NCBI GenBank assembly: GCA_902621725.1
Contig: CACNND010000003.1
Location: forward strand, 1-64,000
Source: an uncultured Alphaproteobacteria bacterium
GTDB taxonomy: Bacteria > Pseudomonadota > Alphaproteobacteria > HIMB59 > GCA-002718135
Length of the DNA: 64,000 nucleotides
Direction: 5' to 3'
Numbering within the stretch: position 1 is the stretch's first letter; every line of letters starts with the position of its first letter. The notes under the pieces were generated by a model. It was not told the origin of the DNA and made no database searches. It saw only the letters and a list, made by a program, of their open reading frames with translations. The translations under genes were made by a program, and so were the position numbers. Shown here in pieces: positions 1 through 10,303 of this stretch.

Positions 1-6
1 TTCATA

Positions 7-450
7 TTAATGTTTGTGGTTATGTGTTCTGCCCATACCATAAGCACCACCCTCTGGTTTAAATTTTTCAAAAACTTTTTTTACATTCCCATGCAATTTT
101 AAAACCATATCAAAAATTACAGCATCATCTTGAATAAGAATTCTGTTTTCTTCAATTTGACATGGTAGATGTCTATTTCCTATGTGCCATATGATTTGCT
201 TTAAATTATCACCCGTTATTTCAATTAGATTTTCTTCTTTAGAAATAACTTTAATTAATTTTCCATTGTCTAATTCAAAATAATGATTTTCATCAACACT
301 GACGGTTTCTTCAAGATTAACTAAAAATTCAGTACCATTATTTGCTATAAGTTTTTTTCTACGAATAAATCTTTCTTCATAAGATAGTGAAATTTCATCA
401 AATGCTTCTTTATCATTATTGTGATGAATAATTTTGAATGAAGTATCCAT
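7..450 (-). CDS. ureE: urease accessory protein UreE
   Basis: 147 aa ORF with UreE-like GNRHLPCQ motif and His-rich C-terminus (RTHNHKH); directly follows ureC. Confidence 0.93.
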   Translation of the reverse strand: MDTSFKIIHHNNDKEAFDEISLSYEERFIRRKKLIANNGTEFLVNLEETVSVDENHYFELDNGKLIKVISKEENLIEITGDNLKQIIWHIGNRHLPCQIEENRILIQDDAVIFDMVLKLHGNVKKVFEKFKPEGGAYGMGRTHNHKH

Positions 451-451
451 T

Positions 452-2158
452 TTAGTACATAAAATAACGTTGAGCTAAAGGTAGTGTTTCAGCTGGCTCA
501 CAAGTAATTAATTCACCATCTGCTAAAACTTCATAAGTTTCTGGATTCACTTCGATTTTTGGACAGTAATCATTTAATATCATATCTTTTTTTGAAATTT
601 TTCTAATATTTTTAACTGGCAATAAAGATTTACTAATTCCAGAATTTTTGAATGAATTTTTATCAAGAGATGCTTTACTTACAAATGTTGTGGTAGATTT
701 TTCTAATGATTTTCCAAAGGAAGAAAACATTGGTCTTGAGTATACTGGTTGTGGTGTCGGTATAGATGCATTAGGATCACCCATTTGTGAGCAAGCAATA
801 CTTCCGCCTTGTAAAACCATTTCAGGTTTAACACCAAAAAAGGCAGTATCCCAAATAACAATATCAGCACGTTTATTTTTTTCAATACTTCCAATATGTT
901 CGGAAATACCATGGGCAATTGCAGGATTAATTGTATATTTAGCAATGTATCTTTTAACTCTTACATTGTCGTTATTACCCTGCTCTTCTTTTAATTGTCC
1001 CCGTTGAACTTTCATTTTATGTGCTGTTTGCCATGTTCTAATAATAACCTCGCCAACACGACCCATGGCTTGACTATCAGAAGCAATAATTGAAAATGCA
1101 CCCATATCATGCAGTATATCTTCAGCAGCAATTGTTTCTTTTCGAATACGACTTTCAGCAAAAGCAACATCTTCAGGTATTGATTTATCTAAGTGATGAC
1201 AAACCATTAACATATCTAAATGTTCTTCAACTGTATTAACTGTATAGGGTCTTGTTGGGTTAGTAGAAGAAGGAATAACATATTGTTCACCACAAACTTT
1301 TATAATATCAGGTGCATGACCACCACCAGCACCTTCAGTATGAAAAGCGTGAATTGTTCGTCCATTAATTGCTTTAATTGTACTTTCGACAAATCCACTT
1401 TCATTTAATGTATCTGTATGAATCATTACTTGAATGTCATGTTCATCAGCTACATTTAAACAATTATCTATTGCTGCTGGGGTTGTACCCCAATCTTCAT
1501 GTAATTTTAGTGAGCTTGCACCAGCAATTACTTGTTCTTCAAGTGCTTGAGGCAATGAACTATTTCCTTTACCAGCAAATGCCAAGTTCATAGAAAAAGC
1601 ATCTGCTGATTGTATCATTCTTTCTATATGCCATGGTCCAGGTGTAACTGTTGTAGCTAAAGTACCATGTGCAGGACCAGTTCCTCCTCCCAACATAGTT
1701 GTAATACCTGAATGAAGTGCATCATCTATTTGCTGTGGACAAATAAAATGTATATGACTGTCAAATCCACCAGCAGTTATAATTTTGCCTTCACCAGCAA
1801 TTATTTCTGTTCCAGGTCCAATAATAATATTTACATTGGGTTGTGTATCTGGATTACCTGCTTTTCCAATTTCATAAATTAATCCATCCTTAAGACCAAT
1901 ATCAGCTTTATAAATTCCATTTACATCTACTATTAAGGCATTTGTTATAACTGTATCAACTGCACCATCTTTACGAGATACTTGAGATTGTCCCATTCCA
2001 TCTCGAATAACTTTACCACCACCAAATTTTACTTCTTCTCCATACGTTGTTAAATCTTTTTCCACTTCAATAAATAATTCAGTGTCAGCAAGTCTAACCT
2101 TATCACCAGTTGTTGGCCCATACATATCGGCATAAGCTTCTCTTTTTATTTTTTTCAT
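452..2158 (-). CDS. ureC: urease subunit alpha
   Basis: 568 aa; [50 protein letters not shown] and MVCHHLD motifs. Confidence 0.99.
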   Translation of the reverse strand: MKKIKREAYADMYGPTTGDKVRLADTELFIEVEKDLTTYGEEVKFGGGKVIRDGMGQSQVSRKDGAVDTVITNALIVDVNGIYKADIGLKDGLIYEIGKAGNPDTQPNVNIIIGPGTEIIAGEGKIITAGGFDSHIHFICPQQIDDALHSGITTMLGGGTGPAHGTLATTVTPGPWHIERMIQSADAFSMNLAFAGKGNSSLPQALEEQVIAGASSLKLHEDWGTTPAAIDNCLNVADEHDIQVMIHTDTLNESGFVESTIKAINGRTIHAFHTEGAGGGHAPDIIKVCGEQYVIPSSTNPTRPYTVNTVEEHLDMLMVCHHLDKSIPEDVAFAESRIRKETIAAEDILHDMGAFSIIASDSQAMGRVGEVIIRTWQTAHKMKVQRGQLKEEQGNNDNVRVKRYIAKYTINPAIAHGISEHIGSIEKNKRADIVIWDTAFFGVKPEMVLQGGSIACSQMGDPNASIPTPQPVYSRPMFSSFGKSLEKSTTTFVSKASLDKNSFKNSGISKSLLPVKNIRKISKKDMILNDYCPKIEVNPETYEVLADGELITCEPAETLPLAQRYFMY

Positions 2159-2466
2159 TACAATTGACCCATAACTTTTTTATTAAAACCAAATATCTTT
2201 CTATTTCCTGAAATTTGAATTAATTCTACATCTTTTGATTGACCAGGTTCAAACCGAACAGCTGTGCCAGATGGTATATCTAAACGCATACCATTTGATT
2301 TTTCTCTATCAAATTTTAAATATTCATTTGTTTCTGCAAAATGATAATGACTACCAACTTGAATTGGTCGATCTCCACTATTTGAAACTTTTAAAGTTAT
2401 TGATTGTCTTTCATCGTTCAAATTAATATCACTATTTTGCTTTGTTATTATTTCTCCAGGTTTCAT
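2158..2466 (-). CDS. ureB: urease subunit beta
   Basis: 102 aa; KPGEI...[19 protein letters not shown]...FEPG motifs. Confidence 0.97.
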   Translation of the reverse strand: MKPGEIITKQNSDINLNDERQSITLKVSNSGDRPIQVGSHYHFAETNEYLKFDREKSNGMRLDIPSGTAVRFEPGQSKDVELIQISGNRKIFGFNKKVMGQL

Positions 2467-2768
2467 TATCTAATCGGTTTATGTACTGTTACTAATTTTG
2501 TTCCATCTGGAAATGTAGCTTCAACCTGTACTTCTGGAATCATATCTGGAATACCATCCATACAATCTTCTTTTTTTACTACGTGAGCTCCTGTTTCCAT
2601 TAATTCTGATACCATTTTTCCATCTCTTGCACCTTCTATAACAAAATCTGTTATCAAGGCTATAGCTTCTGGGTAGTTAAGTTTAACACCTCTTTCTAGA
2701 CGTTTTCTAGCAACGTTAGCTGCCATACTGACCATCAACTTATCTTTTTCTCTTGGCGTTAATTTCAT
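2466..2768 (-). CDS. ureA: urease subunit gamma
   Basis: 100 aa; [41 protein letters not shown] motifs. Confidence 0.98.
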   Translation of the reverse strand: MKLTPREKDKLMVSMAANVARKRLERGVKLNYPEAIALITDFVIEGARDGKMVSELMETGAHVVKKEDCMDGIPDMIPEVQVEATFPDGTKLVTVHKPIR

Positions 2769-3563
2769 TTATAGATCCCAACTTTTTGGTAGTTTATCAT
2801 TTATTACATTTTTCATAATAATATTTAGTGTTTTTTTTAGATCATAATTATCATCTGCTAAGCATCTAATGATAATTTTATCATCAAATTTTGTCATTTC
2901 ACAATAGTGATTTGCTAAGTTTTTTTTAACTTGTCTTAATACAGACTCTAATTGATGAACAATATCACCAAAAATTAAAATTGTTGATAAAGATGATTGA
3001 TTAGAAAAAGTGTAATTGTTGTTGAAATTATTAATCGTTGATCCTTTAATATTAATTGCTTCAAAATGCTTTATGGAAGAATTTGAATAAATTTTCCATT
3101 GATCAGAAAAAGAAATATTTTTAATTTTTTCAGACATAGCTTTTCTTCCAAAAATTGTTGTTTCACAAAAAATCAAATTAGAATTATCTGATAGATTAAT
3201 ATTGATATTTCTTCTTAATTTTGAATTATCAAATAAAATTAATTCTTTTGGTAACCAATACATAGTAGAATTATTTAAATTAATATTTATTTCTACTCTA
3301 GCTGGGTCTCCAATTCCTGCATAAATTTTTTCTGCAGCTTGAGTACAAACACTCAATTGAGAATTATTAATAAGAGCATTAATTTCAATATTATCATTAC
3401 AAGTAATGCCTCCAGAAGTATTAATTAAAACTAATTCTTTAAATTCATTATAATTTTTTGGATTTAAGATTTTACAACAACCACTTTGAAAAAATTTTGA
3501 AAAATCATTATCTAATAATTCTATATCTATTTTTCCATTTGATCTTTGGAGTAGTTTGTCCAT
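2769..3563 (-). CDS. ureD: urease accessory protein UreD
   Basis: 264 aa; LINTSGGITCNDN and TQAAEKIY motifs, first gene of the ure operon. Confidence 0.93.
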   Translation of the reverse strand: MDKLLQRSNGKIDIELLDNDFSKFFQSGCCKILNPKNYNEFKELVLINTSGGITCNDNIEINALINNSQLSVCTQAAEKIYAGIGDPARVEININLNNSTMYWLPKELILFDNSKLRRNININLSDNSNLIFCETTIFGRKAMSEKIKNISFSDQWKIYSNSSIKHFEAINIKGSTINNFNNNYTFSNQSSLSTILIFGDIVHQLESVLRQVKKNLANHYCEMTKFDDKIIIRCLADDNYDLKKTLNIIMKNVINDKLPKSWDL

Positions 3564-3656
3564 TATTGTTTAATTAAGTATAATCGAAAGAAAATTTAAG
3601 AAAATAAAATACTTAATAGTTTAAGATTAAAAATTATTAATAAATAATAGTTAAAT

Positions 3657-4328
3657 TTAATTTTTCCTATAAATTTTAACAACGAAAAATAAACCTAAAG
3701 ATACTGAAAAACCTATTCCTATTGCATATATCAATGTCCCTATTCCAACTTTTCCACCTAAAAAAAATCCTATACCCACTGCAGATAGTTCAAGTAATGT
3801 TCTAATAAATGAAATTGAAAAATTAGTTTGTTTATTTAAGCCAGTCATCAATCCATCTCTTGGACCAGGTCCTAAATTTGCAGCTAAATAAAAACCACTT
3901 CCAATACCTATTATGAAAATACCAATTAATACTTGGAAAAATTGAAATAAGAATTCTTTTGGATAAGGAAGATAGATCAATGTAAGATCCAAAATAACAG
4001 AAATTAAAATAGCATTTAATATTGTTCCAATGCCTGGTTTTTGTTTTAGTGGCAACCAAAGTAACAATACCGCAACACTTACAAAAAATGTTGTAATACC
4101 TATTGTGTAACCAGTTTTAAATGCTAATCCCTGATGTAACACAAACCAAGGTGAAACTCCTAAATTTGCAGTAATTAATAATGCTTCACCAATGCCAAAC
4201 AGTATAAGTCCTAAAATTAAATAAAAAATTGTAATTTTTTTAGGCTTTAGATTGTATTCGAAATGAGAGCTCCAGGATAATTTGGGTATTTCTTTAAGTC
4301 TTAATATATGAATAAACGTTTTTACCAT
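3657..4328 (-). CDS. YczE/YitT-like integral membrane protein
   Basis: Multi-TM; ANLGVSPWFVLHQGLA and LGPGPRDGLMTGL motifs typical of the YczE family. Confidence 0.75.
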   Translation of the reverse strand: MVKTFIHILRLKEIPKLSWSSHFEYNLKPKKITIFYLILGLILFGIGEALLITANLGVSPWFVLHQGLAFKTGYTIGITTFFVSVAVLLLWLPLKQKPGIGTILNAILISVILDLTLIYLPYPKEFLFQFFQVLIGIFIIGIGSGFYLAANLGPGPRDGLMTGLNKQTNFSISFIRTLLELSAVGIGFFLGGKVGIGTLIYAIGIGFSVSLGLFFVVKIYRKN

Positions 4329-5092
4329 CTGAGACTCATACAGCTTAACCCTGCATCAACCTTTGATATCTCATCAACATTAATTTTTATGATATTAAAA
4401 TTTTTAGATAAAATTTCCTCAGTTTGATTGAAACCATCTGGAATTAATAATTTATTATTAATTCGAATACAGTTTGCTGCATTTTCTTCACCAAATGGTA
4501 ATTCGATTAAATTATAATTTTTTTTTAAATAATCTAATTTAGACATTTTATTACTTACTAAAATTAAATCATCATCTAATAAACTGCATTCAGACTTAAA
4601 ATGAAGAATATCTTTTGGTGTTTGACATACTTCTACAGTAGCACCAAGTGAGATTAGTATATTAGATAAATTTTCTGCCCCTAATTTATTAGTTCTATTT
4701 GATAAACCTATAATAAAATGATTATTAATATTTAATATATCCCCACCTTCTATTTTCCCTTTTTCAATAACAAATATGTTTTCAAAGTATTTACTTATTT
4801 CGTTTTTAATTATTTTTGCCTCACCTTTTCGTGTAACATCACTTGGATTTAATACAATAATATTATTTTTGAAGATGAGAGCAGGATCTTCAACAAAAAT
4901 ACTGTCGGGGTATTGTTCTAATCTTTCTAATAAAATTATATTTAGTCCTGCTTCTTCAATTGAATTGATATAGTTATCATGTATCTCTAATATTTTTTCA
5001 TAACTTGGATGTAAATACTGAGAACTCAATGCATTATTTATACTCTTATTTGGTTTTCTAACAATTGCATTTGTAAATTTATATGTCATCAT
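4322..5092 (-). CDS. dimethylarginine dimethylaminohydrolase-like (amidinotransferase fold)
   Basis: VEDPALIF, EGGDILNI, GLSNRTN, ENAANCIRIN and DAGLSCMSLRW motifs of DDAH. The track start at 5107 lies inside the tRNA; ATGATG at 5092 is the likely start. Confidence 0.85.
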   Translation of the reverse strand: MMTYKFTNAIVRKPNKSINNALSSQYLHPSYEKILEIHDNYINSIEEAGLNIILLERLEQYPDSIFVEDPALIFKNNIIVLNPSDVTRKGEAKIIKNEISKYFENIFVIEKGKIEGGDILNINNHFIIGLSNRTNKLGAENLSNILISLGATVEVCQTPKDILHFKSECSLLDDDLILVSNKMSKLDYLKKNYNLIELPFGEENAANCIRINNKLLIPDGFNQTEEILSKNFNIIKINVDEISKVDAGLSCMSLRW

Positions 5093-5169
5093 TGGCGTGC
5101 CCGGCATGATTCGAACATGCGGCCCCCAGATTAGGAATCTGGTGCTCTATCCTACTGAGCTACGGGCAC
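5093..5169 (-). tRNA. tRNA-Arg (anticodon CCT), CCA encoded
   Basis: Cloverleaf on minus strand: GTGCCCG acceptor, GTTCGAATC T-arm, anticodon stem CCAGA with loop TTCCTAA, 3' CGGGCACGCCA. Confidence 0.95.
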
Positions 5170-5176
5170 TCCTTTT

Positions 5177-5461
5177 TTAATTTTTATGATTTAATGTTAC
5201 TTCACCAGTCTTTGTGTCAACAACATCAAAAGTTTTTTCATTATTACTCATTCTTTTCGCTCTAGCTGCAGAAGCACGCTCCATTGCATCATTATCAGCA
5301 TATAAAGATACAGCCATTACAGTTGTATCACTTGCGCGTATTTGTAATAATTGTTTTGCTTCAGGAAATTCACTTGGTGCTTTTACTGAATAATCTTTAA
5401 TAGATTCATCAGCATCTTCTTTAGATTTAAAATTAATTGTTGTTATTCTTGCTACTGTCAT
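5177..5461 (-). CDS. hypothetical protein, possible ABM-like alpha/beta-barrel
   Basis: 94 aa ORF with strong Shine-Dalgarno (ggaggaaa) upstream. Confidence 0.65.
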   Translation of the reverse strand: MTVARITTINFKSKEDADESIKDYSVKAPSEFPEAKQLLQIRASDTTVMAVSLYADNDAMERASAARAKRMSNNEKTFDVVDTKTGEVTLNHKN

Positions 5462-5484
5462 TTTTCCTCCTTCATTTTATTCAA

Positions 5485-6315
5485 TTATTTAACTGCTCCT
5501 TCAGTTAAACCAGATACAAAATATTTTCCAATAAATACAAATAATAATATCACTGGTAAACTTGCAAGAACAGCTCCAGATAATAAAAAACCCCAATCAA
5601 TTTGATATTGACCAACAATTCCAGCTAAACCAACAGGTAAGGTTTTTAGATCATCGCCACTTATTAATATTGACGCAAAAAGATATTCTGTCCAAGAAAT
5701 AATAAAGCAAAAAATTGCTACACTCGCTATACCTGGGGCAGCTAGAGGAACAATAATTCTAGAAATTACGATATATCTAGATGCGCCATCAATATACGCC
5801 GCCTCCTCTATCTCATTAGGAATTAATTTAAAGAAAGCTTTTAACATCCAAACCGCAAATGGAGTAGCAAATAAAACATTAACAACAATCAAAGCTAAAT
5901 AACTGTTAAGTAGATTTACTTTTGCAAACAATAAATAAATAGGTACTAATAGAATTACTCCCGGAAAAGCATAAGTAACTAGAAGAGAGTATTCTACAAA
6001 TTTATTTCCATAAAATTTAAGTTTATGTAAGCCATAAGCTGCCGATACAGATAAAATGATGGAAATTATCATAGAAGAAAATGAAACTATTAAACTATTT
6101 TTTAAATATATAAAAAAATCTGAGTTAAATAATATTTTATTATAATGTTCTAAAGTAAAAGATCTTGGAATAATAGTTGTAGATGTAGCAATAATTTCTT
6201 CAGGGCTTTTAAAAGATGATGTGATTATCCAAAAAAAAGGAAAGAAAAAAATAAGTATTATTAATAATAAAGATAAGCTTAAAAATATAAGTTTGATATT
6301 ATTTTCTTTAATCAT
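5485..6315 (-). CDS. carbohydrate ABC transporter permease (MalG-like)
   Basis: 276 aa, multi-TM, EAAYIDGASRYIVISRIIVPLAAPG EAA loop. Confidence 0.93.
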   Translation of the reverse strand: MIKENNIKLIFLSLSLLLIILIFFFPFFWIITSSFKSPEEIIATSTTIIPRSFTLEHYNKILFNSDFFIYLKNSLIVSFSSMIISIILSVSAAYGLHKLKFYGNKFVEYSLLVTYAFPGVILLVPIYLLFAKVNLLNSYLALIVVNVLFATPFAVWMLKAFFKLIPNEIEEAAYIDGASRYIVISRIIVPLAAPGIASVAIFCFIISWTEYLFASILISGDDLKTLPVGLAGIVGQYQIDWGFLLSGAVLASLPVILLFVFIGKYFVSGLTEGAVK

Positions 6316-7180
6316 CTTCTTTTGGCGCCATGGATTTGATAAATATTATTGAGAATAGTAATAACAAAAAGCTAGTAACTATTGATAAGGTCGCAGCTTG
6401 ACTAATTCTAAATTTAGTAAAAGCTGTTTCATAAATTAATAATGGTAAGGTAGTTGTAGCACTCGAGGGTCCACCCTTTGTAATTAACCATATAATGTCA
6501 AATATATTAAATGATAATAATGTACCAACTAGACCTAATACAAAAAGAACACTTTTAAGGTTTGGAAATGTAATGAAAAGAAATTGTTGAATAAAATTCG
6601 CTCCATCAACTTTAGATGCATCATACATTTCCCGATTTATGGAATTAAGTCCAGAAAGAATAATTAATGCTAAAAAAGGACTCCAACGCCATGAGTTTAT
6701 TAGAACTAAGCTTATAAATGCTTTATTAGGAGAACTAAAGAAACCTGTTGCCTCATCAAATAATCCAATATCAATTAAAACTGAATTTATCACTCCACTA
6801 CTACTACTCAGCATTAATTTCCAAATTACAACAACAACTACTGTTGGAATAATAAATGATAAAATAATCCAATTAGCCATAATCTTTTTACCAGGAAATT
6901 TATAATTAATGGTTAAAGCGATAGTAAAAGCAAAAAATGTCTGACAGATTGCATTGCCAATTATCCAGTAGAAACTATTTAATGAGGCATTTAAAAATTT
7001 TGATTTACCTAATAATTTAACATAATTATCAACACCGATAAATTTTCCTGATGTACCAATAATCTTTACATTAAATAAGCTTAATTCAAATGCTATATAA
7101 ATTGGAACTAAAATAATTAGGGATATCCAAATAACTAATGGAGATACAAATAACCAACCTTCAATATTATTTTTTTTCAC
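6308..7180 (-). CDS. sugar ABC transporter permease (MalF-like)
   Basis: 290 aa, multi-TM, EMYDASKVDGANFIQQFLFITFPNLK EAA-type loop. Confidence 0.92.
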   Translation of the reverse strand: MKKNNIEGWLFVSPLVIWISLIILVPIYIAFELSLFNVKIIGTSGKFIGVDNYVKLLGKSKFLNASLNSFYWIIGNAICQTFFAFTIALTINYKFPGKKIMANWIILSFIIPTVVVVVIWKLMLSSSSGVINSVLIDIGLFDEATGFFSSPNKAFISLVLINSWRWSPFLALIILSGLNSINREMYDASKVDGANFIQQFLFITFPNLKSVLFVLGLVGTLLSFNIFDIIWLITKGGPSSATTTLPLLIYETAFTKFRISQAATLSIVTSFLLLLFSIIFIKSMAPKEDD

Positions 7181-7227
7181 AGAATTAACAGCACCTCTTA
7201 TATAGAGATGCTGAAAAGATTATTAAC

Positions 7228-8499
7228 TTATTCAATAGCTTCAGTCATTATTTCCATACCTTCACTAACTGCATCTTTAGCACTTTTACCATCGATTAAA
7301 GTTAGTTGAAGTGTTTGAGCTAATAAATTCTGAGCTGATATTGATGATATACTTGTAAAAGTATTACCATTCGTGAAACCAAATAAACTTCCTCTAGTTG
7401 AATTGTCTAACATAGTTTCTACTTGTGATTTATATTTTATAACAACTGGATCATCCCAATAAGTTGAATCTTGACTTCCAGCTTCAGTTATTGGTAAAAA
7501 TAATCCCGGTTCCATATTAATAAATCTGCCGTAGTTACCAGGTTCCATTAGGAAACTTAGAAACTTTTTAGATGCTTCCATCTTTGCTTCATCAGCAGTC
7601 ATTATCATTGCAGAGTTAACATATGAAACAGTACCTGCTCTGTGAGCTTTACCATTTGCATAAGGTATTTGAATAACACCTAAGTCACTCGCATCCCCAC
7701 CAGCTTGTGAGTCGTAAGTAGATATAACAGTAAACTGTAAAATCATTGCACAACCTTTACTTGCAAAACAAGCTTCTGCTTCTCCCCAAGTCCAGTTTGC
7801 AGCATCTGGAGCTGAATATTGATATAATTCTTTATAAACATCGTATGCTGCTACAGTTTGAGGATTATCAAATCTTAGAGTACCATCAGAATTATAAATT
7901 TCTTCTGCACCTGAGTTAACCATAAAACTATAGATAGTTTGGTCAGTATAAAGTTGCTTGTTACCTGGAAGACCTATTCCATAAACTCCATCTTTAGTTA
8001 GAGCTTTAGCAGCTTTCTTTAAATCAGACCAAGTTTTTGGAGGTTCAATTCCAGCCGCTTCAAAATCACTTTTTCTATACCAAAGTGATAAACCCATGTT
8101 CCATAAAGGAACAGCCCAGGTATGACCATTGTAAGTATATTGATCGAGTGCTTTTTGGTAAAAACCATATTTTGCATCTAGTTCAGCAACAAAATCCTCA
8201 ACGGGTTGTGCTGCACCCATATCAGCAAGAATAGGAGTAAAATCTGGAATACCAACTAATATTTCTGGTGCAGTGCCAGCCGCAACAGAGGCAGGAGCTT
8301 TTGCATAAATTTCTCCCCAGTTTTGAACTTCTTGTGTTACATTAATATCTGGATTTGCAGAATTAAATTCATCTATTAATGTTTGAATTCTATCTACTCT
8401 ATGTGGAACACCTTCCATATGCCAAAAAGTAACATTTGTTACAGCATAAGCGTTCAAAGAAAGTAGAATTGTAATAAAAAATAGTAATATTTTATTCAT
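7228..8499 (-). CDS. sugar ABC transporter extracellular substrate-binding protein
   Basis: 423 aa, signal peptide, VTFWHMEGVPHRVDRIQTLIDEFN, family 1 SBP. Confidence 0.93.
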   Translation of the reverse strand: MNKILLFFITILLSLNAYAVTNVTFWHMEGVPHRVDRIQTLIDEFNSANPDINVTQEVQNWGEIYAKAPASVAAGTAPEILVGIPDFTPILADMGAAQPVEDFVAELDAKYGFYQKALDQYTYNGHTWAVPLWNMGLSLWYRKSDFEAAGIEPPKTWSDLKKAAKALTKDGVYGIGLPGNKQLYTDQTIYSFMVNSGAEEIYNSDGTLRFDNPQTVAAYDVYKELYQYSAPDAANWTWGEAEACFASKGCAMILQFTVISTYDSQAGGDASDLGVIQIPYANGKAHRAGTVSYVNSAMIMTADEAKMEASKKFLSFLMEPGNYGRFINMEPGLFLPITEAGSQDSTYWDDPVVIKYKSQVETMLDNSTRGSLFGFTNGNTFTSISSISAQNLLAQTLQLTLIDGKSAKDAVSEGMEIMTEAIE

Positions 8500-8570
8500 T
8501 TTTCCTCACTTAATTTATGATTAATATTTTAATATCAATATACTAATATTATCAACTAAATTTGAGACTT

Positions 8571-10058
8571 TCACCAAATATTATTCAATGACTCTCTTAA
8601 TTTTTTATATTTTTGATATTTATTGTTAAGATATTTAGATTGTTTTCTTTGGGGTGTGTAAATATGACCAATATTCTCGTAATCATTTATTAATTTTTTT
8701 AAATCTTTATTATGCAAGTAACTGTCAATTAAGAATGAAATACCTAGAGCACCTAGTTCTGAATTTGTTAAAATTTTAACTTTAATATTTAAAACATTTG
8801 AAATTAATTGAGGTAAAATTTTACTTTTTGATGCACCTCCTGCAAGATAAAGACTGTCTTTAGATTTAATTTTATTCATATAACAATCCTTTATTGATAA
8901 TGCTAATCCTTCATAACAAGCAATCATAATATCAAAATTGTTATGATGTGGTAAAATTCCAAAAATTTCAGCTTTAGAATTAAAATTTACAAATGGCGAT
9001 ATTGATCCTCCATAATTTATATAAGGAAGAAATATCAATGAATTTTCTGGATAATTAAAAGTTAAATATTTTTTTTCAAAATTATTAATTATTTTAATCT
9101 TATCTGAATATTTTTTTGAATTTTTGTAAAAATTATCAATGACCCAATCAATATTAGTTGTTCCTGCGACGTTTATTTTAGTCTCCAGCCATGTATTATT
9201 TAAAGAAGCAAAAAATAACCCTGAACCATCTTTAGAAATTTTTGAATTATTTTTAACTATTATATTATGACATGTAGTTCCGATTATACTTATTTTTTTG
9301 TTATGATTAATTCCTCCAGCACCCAATATAGAAGCTATTACGTCTCCACATCCTATAATAACAGGTGTGCCAACTTTTAAACTTGTTAATTTTGATGAAC
9401 TTTTAGTTACATATCCACCTAATTCATTTGATTTTTTTATATCTGGGAAAAGTTTAAAATATTTTGTGTTTAATTTAAATATTTTGAATATTTTTTTTGA
9501 CAATTTTCTATTTTTTATATCTCCTGGATATACGGAAACTTCTGTTTCATCATTATTTATATTGCCTGTTAATTTAAATCTTAACCAATCTTTACAAGTT
9601 AAAATGTATTTAATTTTTTTTAAATTTTCTTTTTCAAATATAGTCATCCACTTTAAAATAGGTATAGTACAGCCATATTGTGCAATAGAGCCTGTAATTT
9701 TATAAATTTGATCAAATACTTTTTTATCAGTGAAAATTTTTTTACTTCTTGTGTCATTCCACAAAATTGCATTTCTTACTGGTTTATTTTTATTATTAAT
9801 AGACCAAAACCCAACCATATTTCCAGTTATTCCTAAACCAACAATTGATTGTGTCTGAAGTTTAGATTTTTTTATTAAAAGTTTAATGCATTTAGCAGTA
9901 AGTAACCAAAATTTTTCCATTTCAATTTCAGACTTGCCAAATTTGTCAGTTAATACTGGATTTTTTACACTATAAGAATTTATTTGTTTGAAATTAGTAT
10001 TGAAAATAACAGTCTTTATTACTGAAGTTCCAGCATCAATTGCAATATAATATTTCAA
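8571..10058 (-). CDS. FGGY-family carbohydrate kinase
   Basis: 495 aa; IAIDAGTSVIKTVIF, ILWNDTRS, GCGDVIASILGAGG, LAGGASKS motifs (xylulokinase-like). Confidence 0.92.
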   Translation of the reverse strand: MKYYIAIDAGTSVIKTVIFNTNFKQINSYSVKNPVLTDKFGKSEIEMEKFWLLTAKCIKLLIKKSKLQTQSIVGLGITGNMVGFWSINNKNKPVRNAILWNDTRSKKIFTDKKVFDQIYKITGSIAQYGCTIPILKWMTIFEKENLKKIKYILTCKDWLRFKLTGNINNDETEVSVYPGDIKNRKLSKKIFKIFKLNTKYFKLFPDIKKSNELGGYVTKSSSKLTSLKVGTPVIIGCGDVIASILGAGGINHNKKISIIGTTCHNIIVKNNSKISKDGSGLFFASLNNTWLETKINVAGTTNIDWVIDNFYKNSKKYSDKIKIINNFEKKYLTFNYPENSLIFLPYINYGGSISPFVNFNSKAEIFGILPHHNNFDIMIACYEGLALSIKDCYMNKIKSKDSLYLAGGASKSKILPQLISNVLNIKVKILTNSELGALGISFLIDSYLHNKDLKKLINDYENIGHIYTPQRKQSKYLNNKYQKYKKLRESLNNIW

Positions 10059-10074
10059 AAGTTATCTCTTATAT

Positions 10075-10254
10075 TTACAACCACGAGTAACCAACACAAA
10101 CTAAAGCTATAATTAAAAAAAAATTCATAACTCTTTTTCTATTTCTAATCTGTTGATCATTTAGTTCTTTATTTCTAGAAAGATAATATACGTAACATCC
10201 AATTGCAAAAGCTACAAATCCTCCTAAATAAGCATACCATTGCAAGTCAGTCAT
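10075..10254 (-). CDS. small membrane protein (59 aa)
   Basis: Below the track cutoff; translated by eye: MTDLQWYAYLGGFVAFAIGCYVYYLSRNKELNDQQIRNRKRVMNFFLIIALVCVGYSWL*. Confidence 0.6.
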   Translation of the reverse strand: MTDLQWYAYLGGFVAFAIGCYVYYLSRNKELNDQQIRNRKRVMNFFLIIALVCVGYSWL

Positions 10255-10303
10255 TTATTTATTTTATATATTATTATATAAAATTTTATAATTATTTTTA
10301 AGT

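Noticed and set aside
648-1593. Plus-strand and alternate-frame ORFs antisense to ureC (648..1007, 1220..1408, 1378..1593; also 703..945 minus)
   Set aside because: Shadow ORFs of the strongly conserved ureC frame; compositions are implausible as proteins.
5093-5107. N-terminal MPGTP extension of the DDAH-like ORF
   Set aside because: These codons lie within the tRNA-Arg 3' end; ATG at 5092 is the more likely start.
8037-9705. Plus-strand ORFs inside the SBP and FGGY kinase genes (8037..8234, 9367..9705)
   Set aside because: Overlap confidently assigned minus-strand genes with clear family motifs.
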